The notes beneath the pieces were generated by a model that saw nothing but the letters and a program-made list of their open reading frames with translations, did no database searches and was not told the origin of the DNA. DNA of 64,000 nucleotides, from contig CAYMOX010000017.1 of assembly GCA_964392245.1 (NCBI GenBank), positions 5,424 through 69,423 of the forward strand, given 5' to 3'. The stretch comes from JAAUUJ01 sp964392245 (GTDB lineage: Bacteria; Cyanobacteriota; Cyanobacteriia; Thermostichales; Thermostichaceae). Of this stretch, positions 52,759 to 61,626 are shown in pieces; the first letter of the stretch is position 1, and each line of letters begins with the position of its first letter. Made by a program: the position numbers and the translations under genes.

Positions 52759-52772
52759 CAACTAGGTTGTTG
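52759..52772. promoter_or_regulatory. SufR operator, CAAC-N6-GTTG
   Basis: CAAC at 52759-52762 and GTTG at 52769-52772 are spaced by exactly six bases, the SufR-binding pattern known from Synechocystis. The site lies 21 bases before the sufB ATG and 96 bases before the sufR start, so binding could silence both directions when Fe-S supply is good. A second dyad, AACCT-N6-AGGTT, follows at 52776-52791 and may be a second, weaker site. Confidence 0.75.
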
Positions 52773-52867
52773 CTTAACCTAATTGCAGGTTACTTTAGAA
52801 ACGAATTAATTGTCAAAATAACTGAGCCGCCAATTTTCCTCTCTGTTCGCTTCCGCAGGTGCCCCCC

Positions 52868-53536
52868 ATGATTTCCATGCAGCAACCTTCCACCAAGCAG
52901 TCCATTCTGATCTTTTTGCGCAAACAGGGGGCAGCCACGGCTCAATCTCTGGCAGAGCATCTCCAGATCACGCCACAGGCCATTCGCCGCCACCTTAAAG
53001 ATCTGGAAGAAGAAGAGTTGATCTCCCACCGTGCCGCCACCGTTGGGATGGGTAGACCCCAGCACCAGTATTTTCTTAGCTCTCGGGGCGAAGCCCAGTT
53101 TCCCGCTGCCTACGACGAATTTGCGGTTGATCTCCTGACTACTCTGGCGGATACGGTGGGACCGGATCAGATGGGATCCATCCTGCAACGTCAGTGGGAA
53201 CGCAAAGCTGAAGACTACCGGCGCAAACTGGGAACCGGATCACTGGAGGAGCGGGTGGCGATGCTGGTGGATCTGCGCCGTGCGGAAGGCTATATGGCGG
53301 AATTCTATCCGATCACTGCTGCAGATTCCGACCTTCAGCAATTTATGCTCACGGAACATCACTGCGCCATTTCCCAGGTGGCCCACAGTTTTCCCAGTGT
53401 CTGCGGCCATGAGCTGGAGATGTTTGCCTTTGCCCTCAAGGACTGTACGGTGGAGCGTATTAACTGGCAGGTGGATGGGGAGCACGCCTGCGGCTACCTG
53501 ATCTCTGCACCCCCGGCTTCCCCAGTCCAGAGCTGA
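52868..53536 (+). CDS. sufR: Transcriptional repressor SufR
   Basis: The 222-residue regulator has an N-terminal winged HTH (KQGAATAQSLAEHLQITPQAIRRHLKDLEEEELI) and C-terminal cysteines (in VCGHE, KDC and ACGYL) that hold the Fe-S cluster it uses to sense cluster status. It is divergent from sufBCD and represses it when the cluster is bound. The start may be GTG 52859, ATG 52868 or ATG 52877; no ribosome site decides. Confidence 0.92.
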   Translation: MISMQQPSTKQSILIFLRKQGAATAQSLAEHLQITPQAIRRHLKDLEEEELISHRAATVGMGRPQHQYFLSSRGEAQFPAAYDEFAVDLLTTLADTVGPDQMGSILQRQWERKAEDYRRKLGTGSLEERVAMLVDLRRAEGYMAEFYPITAADSDLQQFMLTEHHCAISQVAHSFPSVCGHELEMFAFALKDCTVERINWQVDGEHACGYLISAPPASPVQS

Positions 53537-53610
53537 TGCTGTGTTCCCAACCGTTCTTCCTTTCACTATGATGGTGGGCGGTGGTTTCTGGTGATGGTAT
53601 GGGGAGGCGG

Positions 53611-54105
53611 ATGGTCAACAGACTGGTCCGGCTTTTGGATGTTGGAGCCCTGGTCCTGATCGCCCTGACGGTGGTAGTTGTGCTCTTGTTGCCAGGGGGT
53701 CAGGTCAGTAGCGTGGTGCAGGTGGGATCCAGTCAGAGTGGTCGCGCTGAAATTGACATGATCGTGCGGGGGATGAGTGTCCGCTCTCCCGAGGTGTTTC
53801 AGACGGGGGTAGAGGCGGAGCTGAAAGTGGATAATCAGTCGTCCACCGAGGTCCAGGTCACTGGCGTGGAATTTTTTGAAAAGGTGCAGCCCCTGTCTTT
53901 TCCCGATGGACGGGTGGAAAAGATTTACTATACAGAGCCCTATCGCGTCGATGTGATCCTCACCCTCTCCAGTCCGGTGCAGATCTCCAATCAGATCGTC
54001 ACGATTGGATCCAGCAAAGTCAAGATTGGGACGGCGCTGGAAATTGAAACCTTTGATTACAAAATGCGTGGAGCAGTGCTGGATGTCCGAGTTGTCTCCA
54101 CCTAA
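53611..54105 (+). CDS. DUF4330-type membrane-anchored protein
   Basis: The protein of about 164 residues has one N-terminal helix (VGALVLIALTVVVVLLL) and an extracytoplasmic beta-rich domain (GVEAELKVDNQSSTEVQVTGVEF, then KIGTALEIETFDYKMRGAVLDVRV), as in DUF4330. I start it at ATG 53611 behind GGGGAGG. It overlaps the ictB start by 23 bases, and the same gene order is found near ictB in other cyanobacteria. It may help place or fold its neighbour. Confidence 0.75.
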   Translation: MVNRLVRLLDVGALVLIALTVVVVLLLPGGQVSSVVQVGSSQSGRAEIDMIVRGMSVRSPEVFQTGVEAELKVDNQSSTEVQVTGVEFFEKVQPLSFPDGRVEKIYYTEPYRVDVILTLSSPVQISNQIVTIGSSKVKIGTALEIETFDYKMRGAVLDVRVVST

Positions 54106-55513
54106 GCCTAGGGTTCCTTTCCTCGATCAACTTCAGCTGCTGGGGGATACTCTGGCCCTTGTTCGTCTGGATGCGCAGCGCTGGTGGCAGGCCAGTCTTC
54201 TGAGTCGGACCTTGGGCTGGCTCCATCCCTGGGAACAGGAAAGCTGGCTACTGCGCCTTCTCGATCCCCTGCTTGCCCTGACGACAAGTGTGTATTTCCT
54301 TCTCTCCTCCCAGGCCTCCACCACTCCTCTAGGCTTGTTGTTGCTCCTCTTAGCAGCACTGGTGATCCTGCTGGGGATGAAACAGCCTCCGGCTCTCACG
54401 GCTGTGCATCTGCTCCTGGGGGGATTCTGGCTGCTGGCAACCCTGGCAACCCTAGCTTCTCCCGTGCGGGCTGAGGCCACGGAAGGCTGGATCAAACTCA
54501 CTCTTTACCTGATCGGGTTTCTGGGGTTGGATCACCTGCTGCGAGATCCGCGTTACCGCACCTTACTGGTATGGGTCCTGCTGTTCACCAGTCTGTTCCT
54601 CAACCTCTACGGCTTGCGGCAGCATCTCTACGGTGTGGTGCAGACGGCCACCTGGGTGGATCCCAACTCCCCCCTGGCGGACATCACCCGCATCTACAGC
54701 TATTTGGGTAACCCCAACCTCTATGCCGGATTTCTGGTGCCCCTGATCCCCCTCTCCCTGGGGGCCGCCCTCTACTATCGTCGCTGGGGTGTACGGCTTC
54801 TGGCTGTCTGGATTGGGGGGCTGAATCTCCTCTGTCTGTTGCTCACCTATAGTCGGGCTGCCTGGTTGGGAGGCATGACGGCAACGGCAGTGATGGTGGT
54901 CATGAGTGTTTTCTGGTTTACGGTGGATCGGCCCCCCGCCTGGCGCCGCAATATTTTGATCAGTCTGGGAGGGGCATCGACAGTGATGCTAATTGCGGTG
55001 ATCACGCAGGTGGATTCCTTGCGGGTGCGACTGCTGAGTATCTTTGCGGGGCGACAGGACAGCAGCAATAACTTCCGCCTCAATGTCTGGCTCTCCTCTC
55101 TGGACATGATCCGCGATTTTCCCTGGCTGGGGATCGGTCCGGGCAATGATGCCTTTAACCGTGTCTATCCCCTCTACCAGCGGGCGGATTACTCAGCCCT
55201 GAGTACCTACTCTCTCCCCCTGGAATTGGCGGTGGAAGTGGGGATCCCCGGATTGCTGGTGTTTGGCTGGATGCTCTTTGTGCTGGGGTGGCAGGGGTGG
55301 AAACAGTGGCAGCTGCTGTTGCTGCAGGATCGGTACCAGGCCCTCTGGATTGCGGTGGGGTTGGCGGCGATGGCGGGCATGCTGGTGAATGCCCTCTTCG
55401 ATCCCGTCTGGTATCGGCCCCAGATCCAGATGCTCTGGTGGTTTGCGGTCGCCCTGGTTAGTTCCCTGTTGCCCATTTCTATTAAGGGAGACGATGTCCA
55501 GGCCAGCACCTGA
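54083..55513 (+). CDS. ictB: IctB-type membrane protein of the O-antigen ligase family
   Basis: The 476-residue protein has about ten membrane helices and the IctB block TWVDPNSPLADITRIYSYLGNPNLYAGFLVP (~190), plus the ligase-family loop RLNVWLSSLDMIRDFPWLGIGPGNDAF (~330). IctB was proposed to help inorganic carbon uptake; the fold is that of O-antigen ligases, so the true role is debated. The start at ATG 54083 overlaps DUF4330, and its end overlaps the next gene by 20 bases, so all three are one operon. Confidence 0.87.
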   Translation: MSELSPPKPRVPFLDQLQLLGDTLALVRLDAQRWWQASLLSRTLGWLHPWEQESWLLRLLDPLLALTTSVYFLLSSQASTTPLGLLLLLLAALVILLGMKQPPALTAVHLLLGGFWLLATLATLASPVRAEATEGWIKLTLYLIGFLGLDHLLRDPRYRTLLVWVLLFTSLFLNLYGLRQHLYGVVQTATWVDPNSPLADITRIYSYLGNPNLYAGFLVPLIPLSLGAALYYRRWGVRLLAVWIGGLNLLCLLLTYSRAAWLGGMTATAVMVVMSVFWFTVDRPPAWRRNILISLGGASTVMLIAVITQVDSLRVRLLSIFAGRQDSSNNFRLNVWLSSLDMIRDFPWLGIGPGNDAFNRVYPLYQRADYSALSTYSLPLELAVEVGIPGLLVFGWMLFVLGWQGWKQWQLLLLQDRYQALWIAVGLAAMAGMLVNALFDPVWYRPQIQMLWWFAVALVSSLLPISIKGDDVQAST

Positions 55514-56177
55514 GGGACTCTGGATCCGCCGCCTGCCGCTGATGGCGGGTATTCTGGGGGGAAGCCTGTTGCTGATCAACCGGCTGGTGTTTACGCCCGA
55601 GCTGGTCAACAGCCAGTCCCGCGCCGATGCCCTGGGGGTGATCCTCAGTGCTCTCCTGATCTTGACAGGATTACTCTGGCACCAGATCCAGCCCCTGCCC
55701 CCAGCATCCACCGAGTTGCGAGGAGACTATCAGCTGTGCTTCCGGGGTGTGTTCACTGCCTCCCAACGACTGGAACTGGGCTGGAGTTCCCACTCACTTC
55801 TAGAGTTAACGGCGGCCCGCAGCCTGTTGATCCTCTGGCAAGGGCAGGAGATCCTGCGGCGAGGGACCTTTCCCAGCGCGGAATCAACCCTAGAGCCTGC
55901 CTCCATCGTCACTCGCGTACAACAAACGCAACGGTCTGTCTATCTGGTGGATCTAAAGCTCTTTCCGGCTCGATCTGAATTTACAGAGGTTTTTCCTGAA
56001 AACACGCAGGCGATTCTCTGTCAGCCTTTACAGGAACACGGGGTCTTGATTCTGGGAGCCGACACCCCCCGCAGCTTCAGCCCTCGCGATCAGGCCTGGA
56101 TTGCTGCCATCGCTGAAAAACTTACCCAGACTCTCCTCATGGAGGAGGAGCCCAGTCCCACGGCGACGTCCACCTAA
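55494..56177 (+). CDS. Cofactor assembly of complex C subunit B (CCB2/CCB4-like)
   Basis: The 227-residue protein has two N-terminal membrane helices (RLPLMAGILGGSLLLINRL and DALGVILSALLILTGLLW), then a soluble domain with LGWSSHSLLELTAARSLLILWQG. This matches the cyanobacterial CCB family required to attach heme ci to cytochrome b6. ATG 55494 with AAGGGAG upstream is chosen over a longer frame. It closes the DUF4330-ictB-CCB operon, and its 3' end overlaps the convergent futC-like gene by four bases. Confidence 0.78.
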   Translation: MSRPAPEGLWIRRLPLMAGILGGSLLLINRLVFTPELVNSQSRADALGVILSALLILTGLLWHQIQPLPPASTELRGDYQLCFRGVFTASQRLELGWSSHSLLELTAARSLLILWQGQEILRRGTFPSAESTLEPASIVTRVQQTQRSVYLVDLKLFPARSEFTEVFPENTQAILCQPLQEHGVLILGADTPRSFSPRDQAWIAAIAEKLTQTLLMEEEPSPTATST

Positions 56178-57217
56178 GCAAAGATGCGGTAACCTTGCTC
56201 TGCCACCTTCAGTCGGACGCGACTCCCCACCGGTAGCTTGTCCTGGCTGCGCACATGGTATTCCCGGCCTGACTCCGCCAGCAAACAGTAGCGGTACTCC
56301 CGCCCCAAAAACTGACAGGCCCGGATCTGCACTTGCCCCTGGGGATCCGGCTGCATCAGCAGATCCTCTTGGCGGATCATGAGATGGACCCGCTCTCCAG
56401 CTTGCTTGATCTCCTGCAGAGGAAAACTTCCCAGCTCAGTTTCCCACACCCCCCCCCGACGGCGAGCACTGAGAAAATTGGCCTGCGTGACAAATTCGGC
56501 CACAAAGCGGGAGGCAGGTTCACGATAAATCAGCTCCGGAGCGGCCAGCTGCTCAATGCGTCCCTGCTGCATCACCGCCACATAGTCGGAAATGGCCAGG
56601 GCTTCCTCCTGATCATGAGTAACAAAGATGGCGGTTGTGCCTGTGTCCTTGAGAATGTTGCGGATTTCATCTCGCAGGTAATGGCGCACCTGCACATCCA
56701 GGTTGCTCAGGGGTTCATCCAGTAGGATCAATTGGGGTTGAGGGGCCAGAGCCCGAGCCAGAGCCACCCGCTGTTGTTGCCCTCCTGAAAGCTGATGGGG
56801 GTAGCGATCTTTGAAGATTTCCAGGCCCACCAGATTCAGAACCTCCCGAGCTCGGGCGATGGCCGCCGCCTTGGAGTGGTTGCGAAACGGCCTGAGTCCG
56901 AACAGGATATTCTCCAACACCGTGAGATGAGGAAACAACGCGTAATCCTGAAACACCAACCCGATCCCCCGTTGCTCTGGGGGCAAACTGAACTGCGGAC
57001 AGGCAACTTGCCGCCCATTCAACTCCACCGTGCCCCGATCCGGTTGCTCAAATCCGGCGATCAGGCGCAGCAGCGTGGTTTTGCCACATCCAGAAGGGCC
57101 CAGCACCCCCAGAAGATCTCCCTGCTGCAGCTCAAGATTAATCTGATCAAGGGCGGGATGAGGGCAGTAGGGAAAGTTCTTGCTGACCTGACAAAGGGTA
57201 AGAAGAGCTGGGGACAT
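56174..57217 (-). CDS. futC: Iron(III)-type ABC transporter ATP-binding protein
   Basis: The 347-residue ATPase has Walker A GPSGCGKTT (~40), the signature QLSGGQQQRVALARAL (~143), Walker B LILLDEPLSNLD and a C-terminal TOBE-like regulatory domain (VHLMIRQEDLLM). It matches FutC/FbpC/PotA-like ATPases. The permease is the divergent gene 57409-59115. The iron-binding protein FutA is not nearby, so ferric iron is the likely but not certain substrate. Confidence 0.8.
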   Translation of the reverse strand: MSPALLTLCQVSKNFPYCPHPALDQINLELQQGDLLGVLGPSGCGKTTLLRLIAGFEQPDRGTVELNGRQVACPQFSLPPEQRGIGLVFQDYALFPHLTVLENILFGLRPFRNHSKAAAIARAREVLNLVGLEIFKDRYPHQLSGGQQQRVALARALAPQPQLILLDEPLSNLDVQVRHYLRDEIRNILKDTGTTAIFVTHDQEEALAISDYVAVMQQGRIEQLAAPELIYREPASRFVAEFVTQANFLSARRRGGVWETELGSFPLQEIKQAGERVHLMIRQEDLLMQPDPQGQVQIRACQFLGREYRYCLLAESGREYHVRSQDKLPVGSRVRLKVAEQGYRIFA

Positions 57218-57408
57218 AAGGGCAGCCAGGCAGATCTACTAAAAATTTTTTTCATTAAGTTGTTCCCCATCATAGCTCAACTTCAGGGAGGTCTGATCCA
57301 GCAATTCCGGACCAGGAATGTCGGATTCTAAACTAGACTAAATCCGATTCTGTCTCCACTGATGCATGGACTGGAGTTGTATGGATCCCTATTTCTCCTG
57401 GACCCACC

Positions 57409-59115
57409 ATGAAATCGAGTGATGCTACTTCCTCTGGGTCCACTGCAAGAGCTCAGACGGCGGCTTCCGTCCGGTTTCAGTTTTTGACGGCGCGGATCTG
57501 GGGGGGAGCCGCCCTGGGGATCGCGGTGCTGGTGATCATTCCCATCGGGGTTGTCCTGACCAGTCTGTGGGCAGAGACCGGAGAGATCTGGCAGCACCTG
57601 GCCAGCACCGTATTACCCCGCTACCTTAGAAATTCTTTCGTTTTGGCGCTGGGGGTGGGGGCCGGAGTTCTGCTGATCGGGGTGACTACCGCCTGGCTGG
57701 TCACCATGTGCCAGTTTCCGGGACGCCGCTTTTTTGAATGGGCATTGCTCCTGCCCCTCGCGGCTCCTGCTTACGTTCTCGCCTACACCTACACCGATCT
57801 CCTGCAGGTTTCGGGTCCGATCCAGACTGCGCTGCGCCACTGGTTTGACTGGGGTGTAGACGACTACTGGTTCCCCAATATCCGCAGCCTGGAGGGAGCG
57901 ATCGGCATGCTGATCCTGGTCCTCTATCCCTACATCTATCTGGTTACCCGTCTGGCGTTTCTGGAGCAGGCTGCTGGAACCCTGGAGGTGAGTCGTTCCC
58001 TTGGCTGTGGTCCCTGGCGGAGTTTCTTGACAGTGGCTCTGCCCCTGGCCCGACCCTCGATTGTGGCGGGGCTGGCGTTGGTGCTGATGGAAACTCTGAA
58101 TGACTATGGCACAGTGGAATATTTCGGGGTGCAGACGTTTACGACCGGGATCTTTCGCACCTGGTATGGCATGGGGGAGCGGGTGGCGGCCACCCAACTG
58201 GCAGCGCTGTTACTGATGCTGGTTCTGTTTCTGCTGCTGCTGGAACGCTGGTCGCGGCGTCAGGCCCGTTATTTTCAATCCGGACGGGGAGGGGGTGCCC
58301 CTTATCTGCTGCAGGGCTGGCGGAGGATCCTGGCCTGGGGAAGTTGCGTCCTTCCCATTGGGCTGGGGTTTCTGCTCCCCGCTGCTGCCCTTGTGGGGAT
58401 GGTGATCGACCATGGGGAGGACTTATTGACGGCCCGGTTCTGGTCGTTTGCTCGCAATAGCCTGATCTTGGCGACGGTGACCGCAGGTCTGGCGGTTTTC
58501 CTCTCCCTGATCCTGGCCTACGGACGGCGGCTCTACCCCAGTCTGTTTTTGCACTCGCTAACGCGGATGGCCACAATCGGGTACGCGGTTCCGGGCTCAG
58601 TGATTGCGGTCGGTATTTTGATCCCGCTGGGGGGCTGGGATCAGATGGTGAATACCTGGCTGCAGCAGCAGTGGGGGCTTTCTAGCACCTTTTTGTTGAG
58701 TGGAACGGTAATCGCCCTGATCTATGCCTACCTGGTCCGCTTCTTAACGGTTTCTTTTGGCACGATTGAGGCCAGTCTAAGTAAGCTGAAACAGCATCTG
58801 GATGAGGCGGCTCGCAGCCTGGGGCATGGATCCACCAGCACGTTTTGGCATATTCATCTGCCCCTGTTGTGGAAAGGGATCCTGACCGCTGCCATCCTGG
58901 TGTTTGTGGATGTGATGAAAGAGCTGCCTGCCACCGTGGTGATTCGTCCCTTTAATTTTGACACCCTGGCGGTGCGGGCTTATCAGATGGCTTCCGATGA
59001 GCGCCTGGCCGAAGCGGCAGCTCCAGCTCTGATGATCGTGCTGGTGGGAATGCTGCCCGTGATCTTGCTCAGCTGGCAGCTACACCGTTCCCGTGACTCT
59101 CAAACCCCAGGGTGA
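57409..59115 (+). CDS. futB: Iron(III)-type ABC transporter permease, fused double permease
   Basis: The 568-residue protein has about twelve membrane helices in two similar halves, each with a permease EAA loop: LEVSRSLGCGPWRSFLTVALPLARP (~205) and LDEAARSLGHGSTSTFWHIHLPL (~475). This fused design is that of FbpB/FutB ferric-ion permeases. Its ATPase gene is divergent across a 190-base gap with no clear Fur site seen by eye. No start ribosome site is obvious at ATG 57409. Confidence 0.8.
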   Translation: MKSSDATSSGSTARAQTAASVRFQFLTARIWGGAALGIAVLVIIPIGVVLTSLWAETGEIWQHLASTVLPRYLRNSFVLALGVGAGVLLIGVTTAWLVTMCQFPGRRFFEWALLLPLAAPAYVLAYTYTDLLQVSGPIQTALRHWFDWGVDDYWFPNIRSLEGAIGMLILVLYPYIYLVTRLAFLEQAAGTLEVSRSLGCGPWRSFLTVALPLARPSIVAGLALVLMETLNDYGTVEYFGVQTFTTGIFRTWYGMGERVAATQLAALLLMLVLFLLLLERWSRRQARYFQSGRGGGAPYLLQGWRRILAWGSCVLPIGLGFLLPAAALVGMVIDHGEDLLTARFWSFARNSLILATVTAGLAVFLSLILAYGRRLYPSLFLHSLTRMATIGYAVPGSVIAVGILIPLGGWDQMVNTWLQQQWGLSSTFLLSGTVIALIYAYLVRFLTVSFGTIEASLSKLKQHLDEAARSLGHGSTSTFWHIHLPLLWKGILTAAILVFVDVMKELPATVVIRPFNFDTLAVRAYQMASDERLAEAAAPALMIVLVGMLPVILLSWQLHRSRDSQTPG

Positions 59116-59118
59116 TCA

Positions 59119-60060
59119 ATGTCCAGGATGTGGCGACGACGGCAGGTGTCCCAGGGACTGATGGCGACCAGCCTGGCGCTTCCGGCAGCATCGCAGGGCT
59201 GGGCACGTCCATCCGGGGATCCTCTGCCACATCCCCGGGACTGTGCTCTGATCCTGGATCTATCCAGCGGGAGACTGCACAGGGCCTGGCATCAGGAACA
59301 GGTGAGCCGCATCCATACCCGACCGGGATCAGTTCTCAAACTGGTAACGGCAGCCACAGCATTGCAGGCGGGAGTGACCAATAGTCAGCGGCGGATCTCC
59401 TGTCCAGGCTGGATGCCTCATCCCTTTCATCGCAGCCAGAGGCTGATCTGCTGGCAATCGGCGGGGCATGGGGCACTCACCCTGAGCGAAGCTCTGGCCC
59501 ATTCCTGTAATCTGCATTTCTATCAACTGGGTCTGGAATTGGGAGTGGGACGTCTGCTGGCCGGACTGCGGCAGTTTGATCTGGAGCTTCCGTCTGTTGG
59601 ACCCGAGCGAGTGCTCGGCCTGGCCGTGGGCGACGATCCAGCGATTCAGATCGGACCTCTCCAGCTTTTACAACTCACGACCCACATCGCGTTGCAGGGG
59701 CAGTCCCTCTCCACTTCTTGGAGGACTTTGCCTTCAGTTCCTCTCGCCCCCACCATCTGGTTACAACTGCATCAGGGCATGCAACTGGCGACTCAGCTGG
59801 GCACCTGTGCAGGGATTGCCCCCCCTGGGTTGGAGGTTGCTGCCAAATCGGGCACGATCCTGCGTGCATCTACCTTTCAACCGCATCAACCTCTGCTGGC
59901 TGAGGATTTTCAGGCCTGGCTGACGGCCTTCTGGCCCGTTGCTGTTCCTCGCTGGGTACTCACCCTATATCTTCACCAGGGAAAAGCTTATGAAGCTGCC
60001 ATTCCTCTGGCTCGCCAGTTGATCGCTGCAGTTGAGACTCAACCCGCTGTTGAATCTTAA
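59119..60060 (+). CDS. Stand-alone penicillin-binding transpeptidase domain
   Basis: The 313-residue protein carries all three active-site motifs of penicillin-binding proteins: S71-V-L-K74, S129-C-N131 and K243-S-G-T246. The first 30 residues look like a signal or membrane anchor (SQGLMATSLALPAASQG). It lacks the N-terminal dimerisation or glycosyltransferase domains of full PBPs. It could cross-link peptidoglycan, cleave D-Ala or act as a penicillin sensor. The gene starts three bases after the permease stop and is probably cotranscribed. Confidence 0.75.
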   Translation: MSRMWRRRQVSQGLMATSLALPAASQGWARPSGDPLPHPRDCALILDLSSGRLHRAWHQEQVSRIHTRPGSVLKLVTAATALQAGVTNSQRRISCPGWMPHPFHRSQRLICWQSAGHGALTLSEALAHSCNLHFYQLGLELGVGRLLAGLRQFDLELPSVGPERVLGLAVGDDPAIQIGPLQLLQLTTHIALQGQSLSTSWRTLPSVPLAPTIWLQLHQGMQLATQLGTCAGIAPPGLEVAAKSGTILRASTFQPHQPLLAEDFQAWLTAFWPVAVPRWVLTLYLHQGKAYEAAIPLARQLIAAVETQPAVES

Positions 60061-60105
60061 ATAAATGTAAATTAGTATGAAGCTGATCTCTACCGGAGTC
60101 GACCG

Positions 60106-60258
60106 ATGTCTAATCCCAACATCTCTGAGCCTAAGTTTGGCTTTAATGAATACGCTGAGCGCCTCAATGGTCGCGCGGCCATGATCGGATTTCTGCTGGC
60201 TGTTGTGATCGAGGCTGTAACGGGCCAGGGCGTTGCTTCCTGGTTAGGGCTGCTTTAA
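60106..60258 (+). CDS. hli: High-light-inducible protein (HLIP)
   Basis: The 50-residue protein has a short N-terminus and one membrane helix with the chlorophyll-binding signature FNEYAERLNGRAAMIGFLLAV, typical of HLIPs. The E, N-G-R and A-M residues are the pigment-binding and pairing positions. It binds chlorophyll and carotenoid, dissipates excess light and helps photosystem II assembly. GGAG lies nine bases before ATG 60106. Confidence 0.92.
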   Translation: MSNPNISEPKFGFNEYAERLNGRAAMIGFLLAVVIEAVTGQGVASWLGLL

Positions 60259-60301
60259 CCGCACGTGAGATAGATCCTTAGGCTTGTAGAAACCCATCCT
60301 G

Positions 60302-60319
60302 CCCCCCAGATCAGGGGGG
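60302..60319. terminator. GC hairpin between hli and the next convergent gene
   Basis: CCCCCC (60302-60307) pairs with GGGGGG (60314-60319) around AGATCA. It lies 44 bases after the hli stop and directly before the stop of the convergent small membrane gene, so it could end both. No T-run follows on either strand. Confidence 0.45.
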
Positions 60320-60559
60320 TCATCCAGCTTCATCCACCAGCCAGACGATAGATTCGAGTTGAGAGGCAGAAGGTTGGCCTTGGGAGAGGTAAGCGATGTA
60401 ATCACTCATCAGGAAATAAGTGGTCAGGGTTCCGGCAGCAGCAACGGCAACCAGCGTTCCCGCCAGCATGCGTGAGAATTCCTGACGCTGGTAAGCTTGC
60501 TCCATCAGCTGCAGCGCCCAAAAAACTAATCCAATAACAATCGCGATGATCAGTATCAT
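60320..60559 (-). CDS. Small two-helix membrane protein (79 aa)
   Basis: The chain starts with a membrane helix (ILIIAIVIGLVFWALQLM) and has a second at about 32-51 (AGTLVAVAAAGTLTTYFLM), with an acidic tail. I do not recognise a family. No strong ribosome site is seen. It faces hli and may use the hairpin between them as its terminator. Confidence 0.5.
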   Translation of the reverse strand: MILIIAIVIGLVFWALQLMEQAYQRQEFSRMLAGTLVAVAAAGTLTTYFLMSDYIAYLSQGQPSASQLESIVWLVDEAG

Positions 60560-60615
60560 AATGTAAATTATCTTAACATCATTCTCTGCTTACCCGCTTC
60601 CCCTTGTAACCGTGA

Positions 60616-61011
60616 ATGCAGACAAAAAAACTGATGTGGCAGTATCCGGACCCAGCCATTGAGCGCGCTCTGCGGGCCTGGCGTTGTTCTCCCTTTCGGC
60701 TGAATTTTTTCCAGGCGGTGCGGTGGCGCGGGGTTTCACTTGCCCAGATCTCCGGCATTGCTGGTGTCCATGCCCAGTATTGTCAGCACTTGCTTTCAGA
60801 GCTACAGGCAGAAACGGAATTGTTCTGGCTGATCCAGGTGGGGATCCTGCGGCGAGAGGTGGATGGACAGGGGATTACGGATAGTTTTCGTCTGGCTCCG
60901 CTGGGCCGCTATCTATTGGAGTCTGCCGACAGAGAAGGATTGCAACAGCCTCCCTCCTGGCGAGATCGGCTGGGAAATGCTCTCTGCCGCTGGGGATGGG
61001 GTTCAAGATAA
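60616..61011 (+). CDS. Npun_F0494-type cyanobacterial protein
   Basis: The 131-residue cytoplasmic protein contains WRCSPFRLNFFQAVRWRGVSLAQISGIAGV and LFWLIQVGILRREVDGQGITDSFRLAPLGRYLLE, which I recognise as close to the cyanobacterial Npun_F0494 family. It has the look of a winged HTH. The role is unknown. Confidence 0.65.
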   Translation: MQTKKLMWQYPDPAIERALRAWRCSPFRLNFFQAVRWRGVSLAQISGIAGVHAQYCQHLLSELQAETELFWLIQVGILRREVDGQGITDSFRLAPLGRYLLESADREGLQQPPSWRDRLGNALCRWGWGSR

Positions 61012-61050
61012 GATGAGGAGTAACTTGGGATCTCTTCAGGACTTGGGTTG

Positions 61051-61299
61051 ATGCATCCTTCCTTACAGATTTGCCGCCGCCTCCTTCCCCTCAGAAGTCA
61101 GCCCCTGCAGTTGCGCAGTCAGGCGGTGCGTTTGCGTAGCCATTCCCTGCACAGTCGTTCCCATTCGGTGCGGTTGAGAATGGATGCCGCCCGCTGGCAG
61201 AAGCAGGATCTGTCTCCTCAACAGCTACTTTATCTGCGCAATCTCCTGCCTCAGCTCCGTCATCACCTTGTCTGTGAATTGCTCCGTTACCGGCGTTAG
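61051..61299 (+). CDS. Arg/Ser/Leu-rich protein with a seven-residue repeat
   Basis: The 82-residue frame holds five tandem imperfect seven-residue units from residue 14 to 48 (LRSQPLQ, LRSQAVR, LRSHSLH, SRSHSVR, LRMDAAR), coded by 21-base repeats at 61090-61194. A Leu-rich helix follows (LSPQQLLYLRNLLPQL). The repeats would form a strongly basic amphipathic helix that may bind nucleic acid or membrane. No family is recognised. The start could be TTG 61048 or ATG 61051. Confidence 0.4.
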   Translation: MHPSLQICRRLLPLRSQPLQLRSQAVRLRSHSLHSRSHSVRLRMDAARWQKQDLSPQQLLYLRNLLPQLRHHLVCELLRYRR

Positions 61300-61317
61300 A
61301 CCCCCAGATCCCTGTGT

Positions 61318-61626
61318 CTAGGATGCCTGCTCCGCCAGGTCAGTGGGGTAATTTTGGGTTTCGATCTGAGCCAGATAGTCGGCATAACTGAGCACAGGCA
61401 ACCCATCCCAGGCCGCCAGCCCCTGCATACAGCGCGACCACTGCACAAAGGCGGTGGGGTAGATATAGATCACGGCAGGGTCCTGAAGGCTTTCTTTGGG
61501 GAGGGGGGGCATGATCTTTAGAAGAGCCAGTGTGGCTTTGGGCCGACGCAGGATCACACGGGCTGATTCTACTGCCGTCGCGGGCTGGCAACAGTAGGCA
61601 GCTATGGCAGCAATCAGGTTGACCAT
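61318..61626 (-). CDS. Hypothetical exported protein
   Basis: Starting at ATG 61626, the 102-residue product begins with a hydrophobic stretch (MVNLIAAIAAYCCQ) that could be a weak signal peptide. The rest is soluble (QDPAVIYIYPTAFVQWSRCMQGLAAWDGLPVL). The frame extends 17 codons further upstream but without support. No family is recognised. Confidence 0.45.
   Translation of the reverse strand: MVNLIAAIAAYCCQPATAVESARVILRRPKATLALLKIMPPLPKESLQDPAVIYIYPTAFVQWSRCMQGLAAWDGLPVLSYADYLAQIETQNYPTDLAEQAS

Noticed and set aside
57218..57408. Fur box between the divergent iron-transport genes
   Set aside because: I looked for the 19-base Fur pattern and did not find a convincing match.
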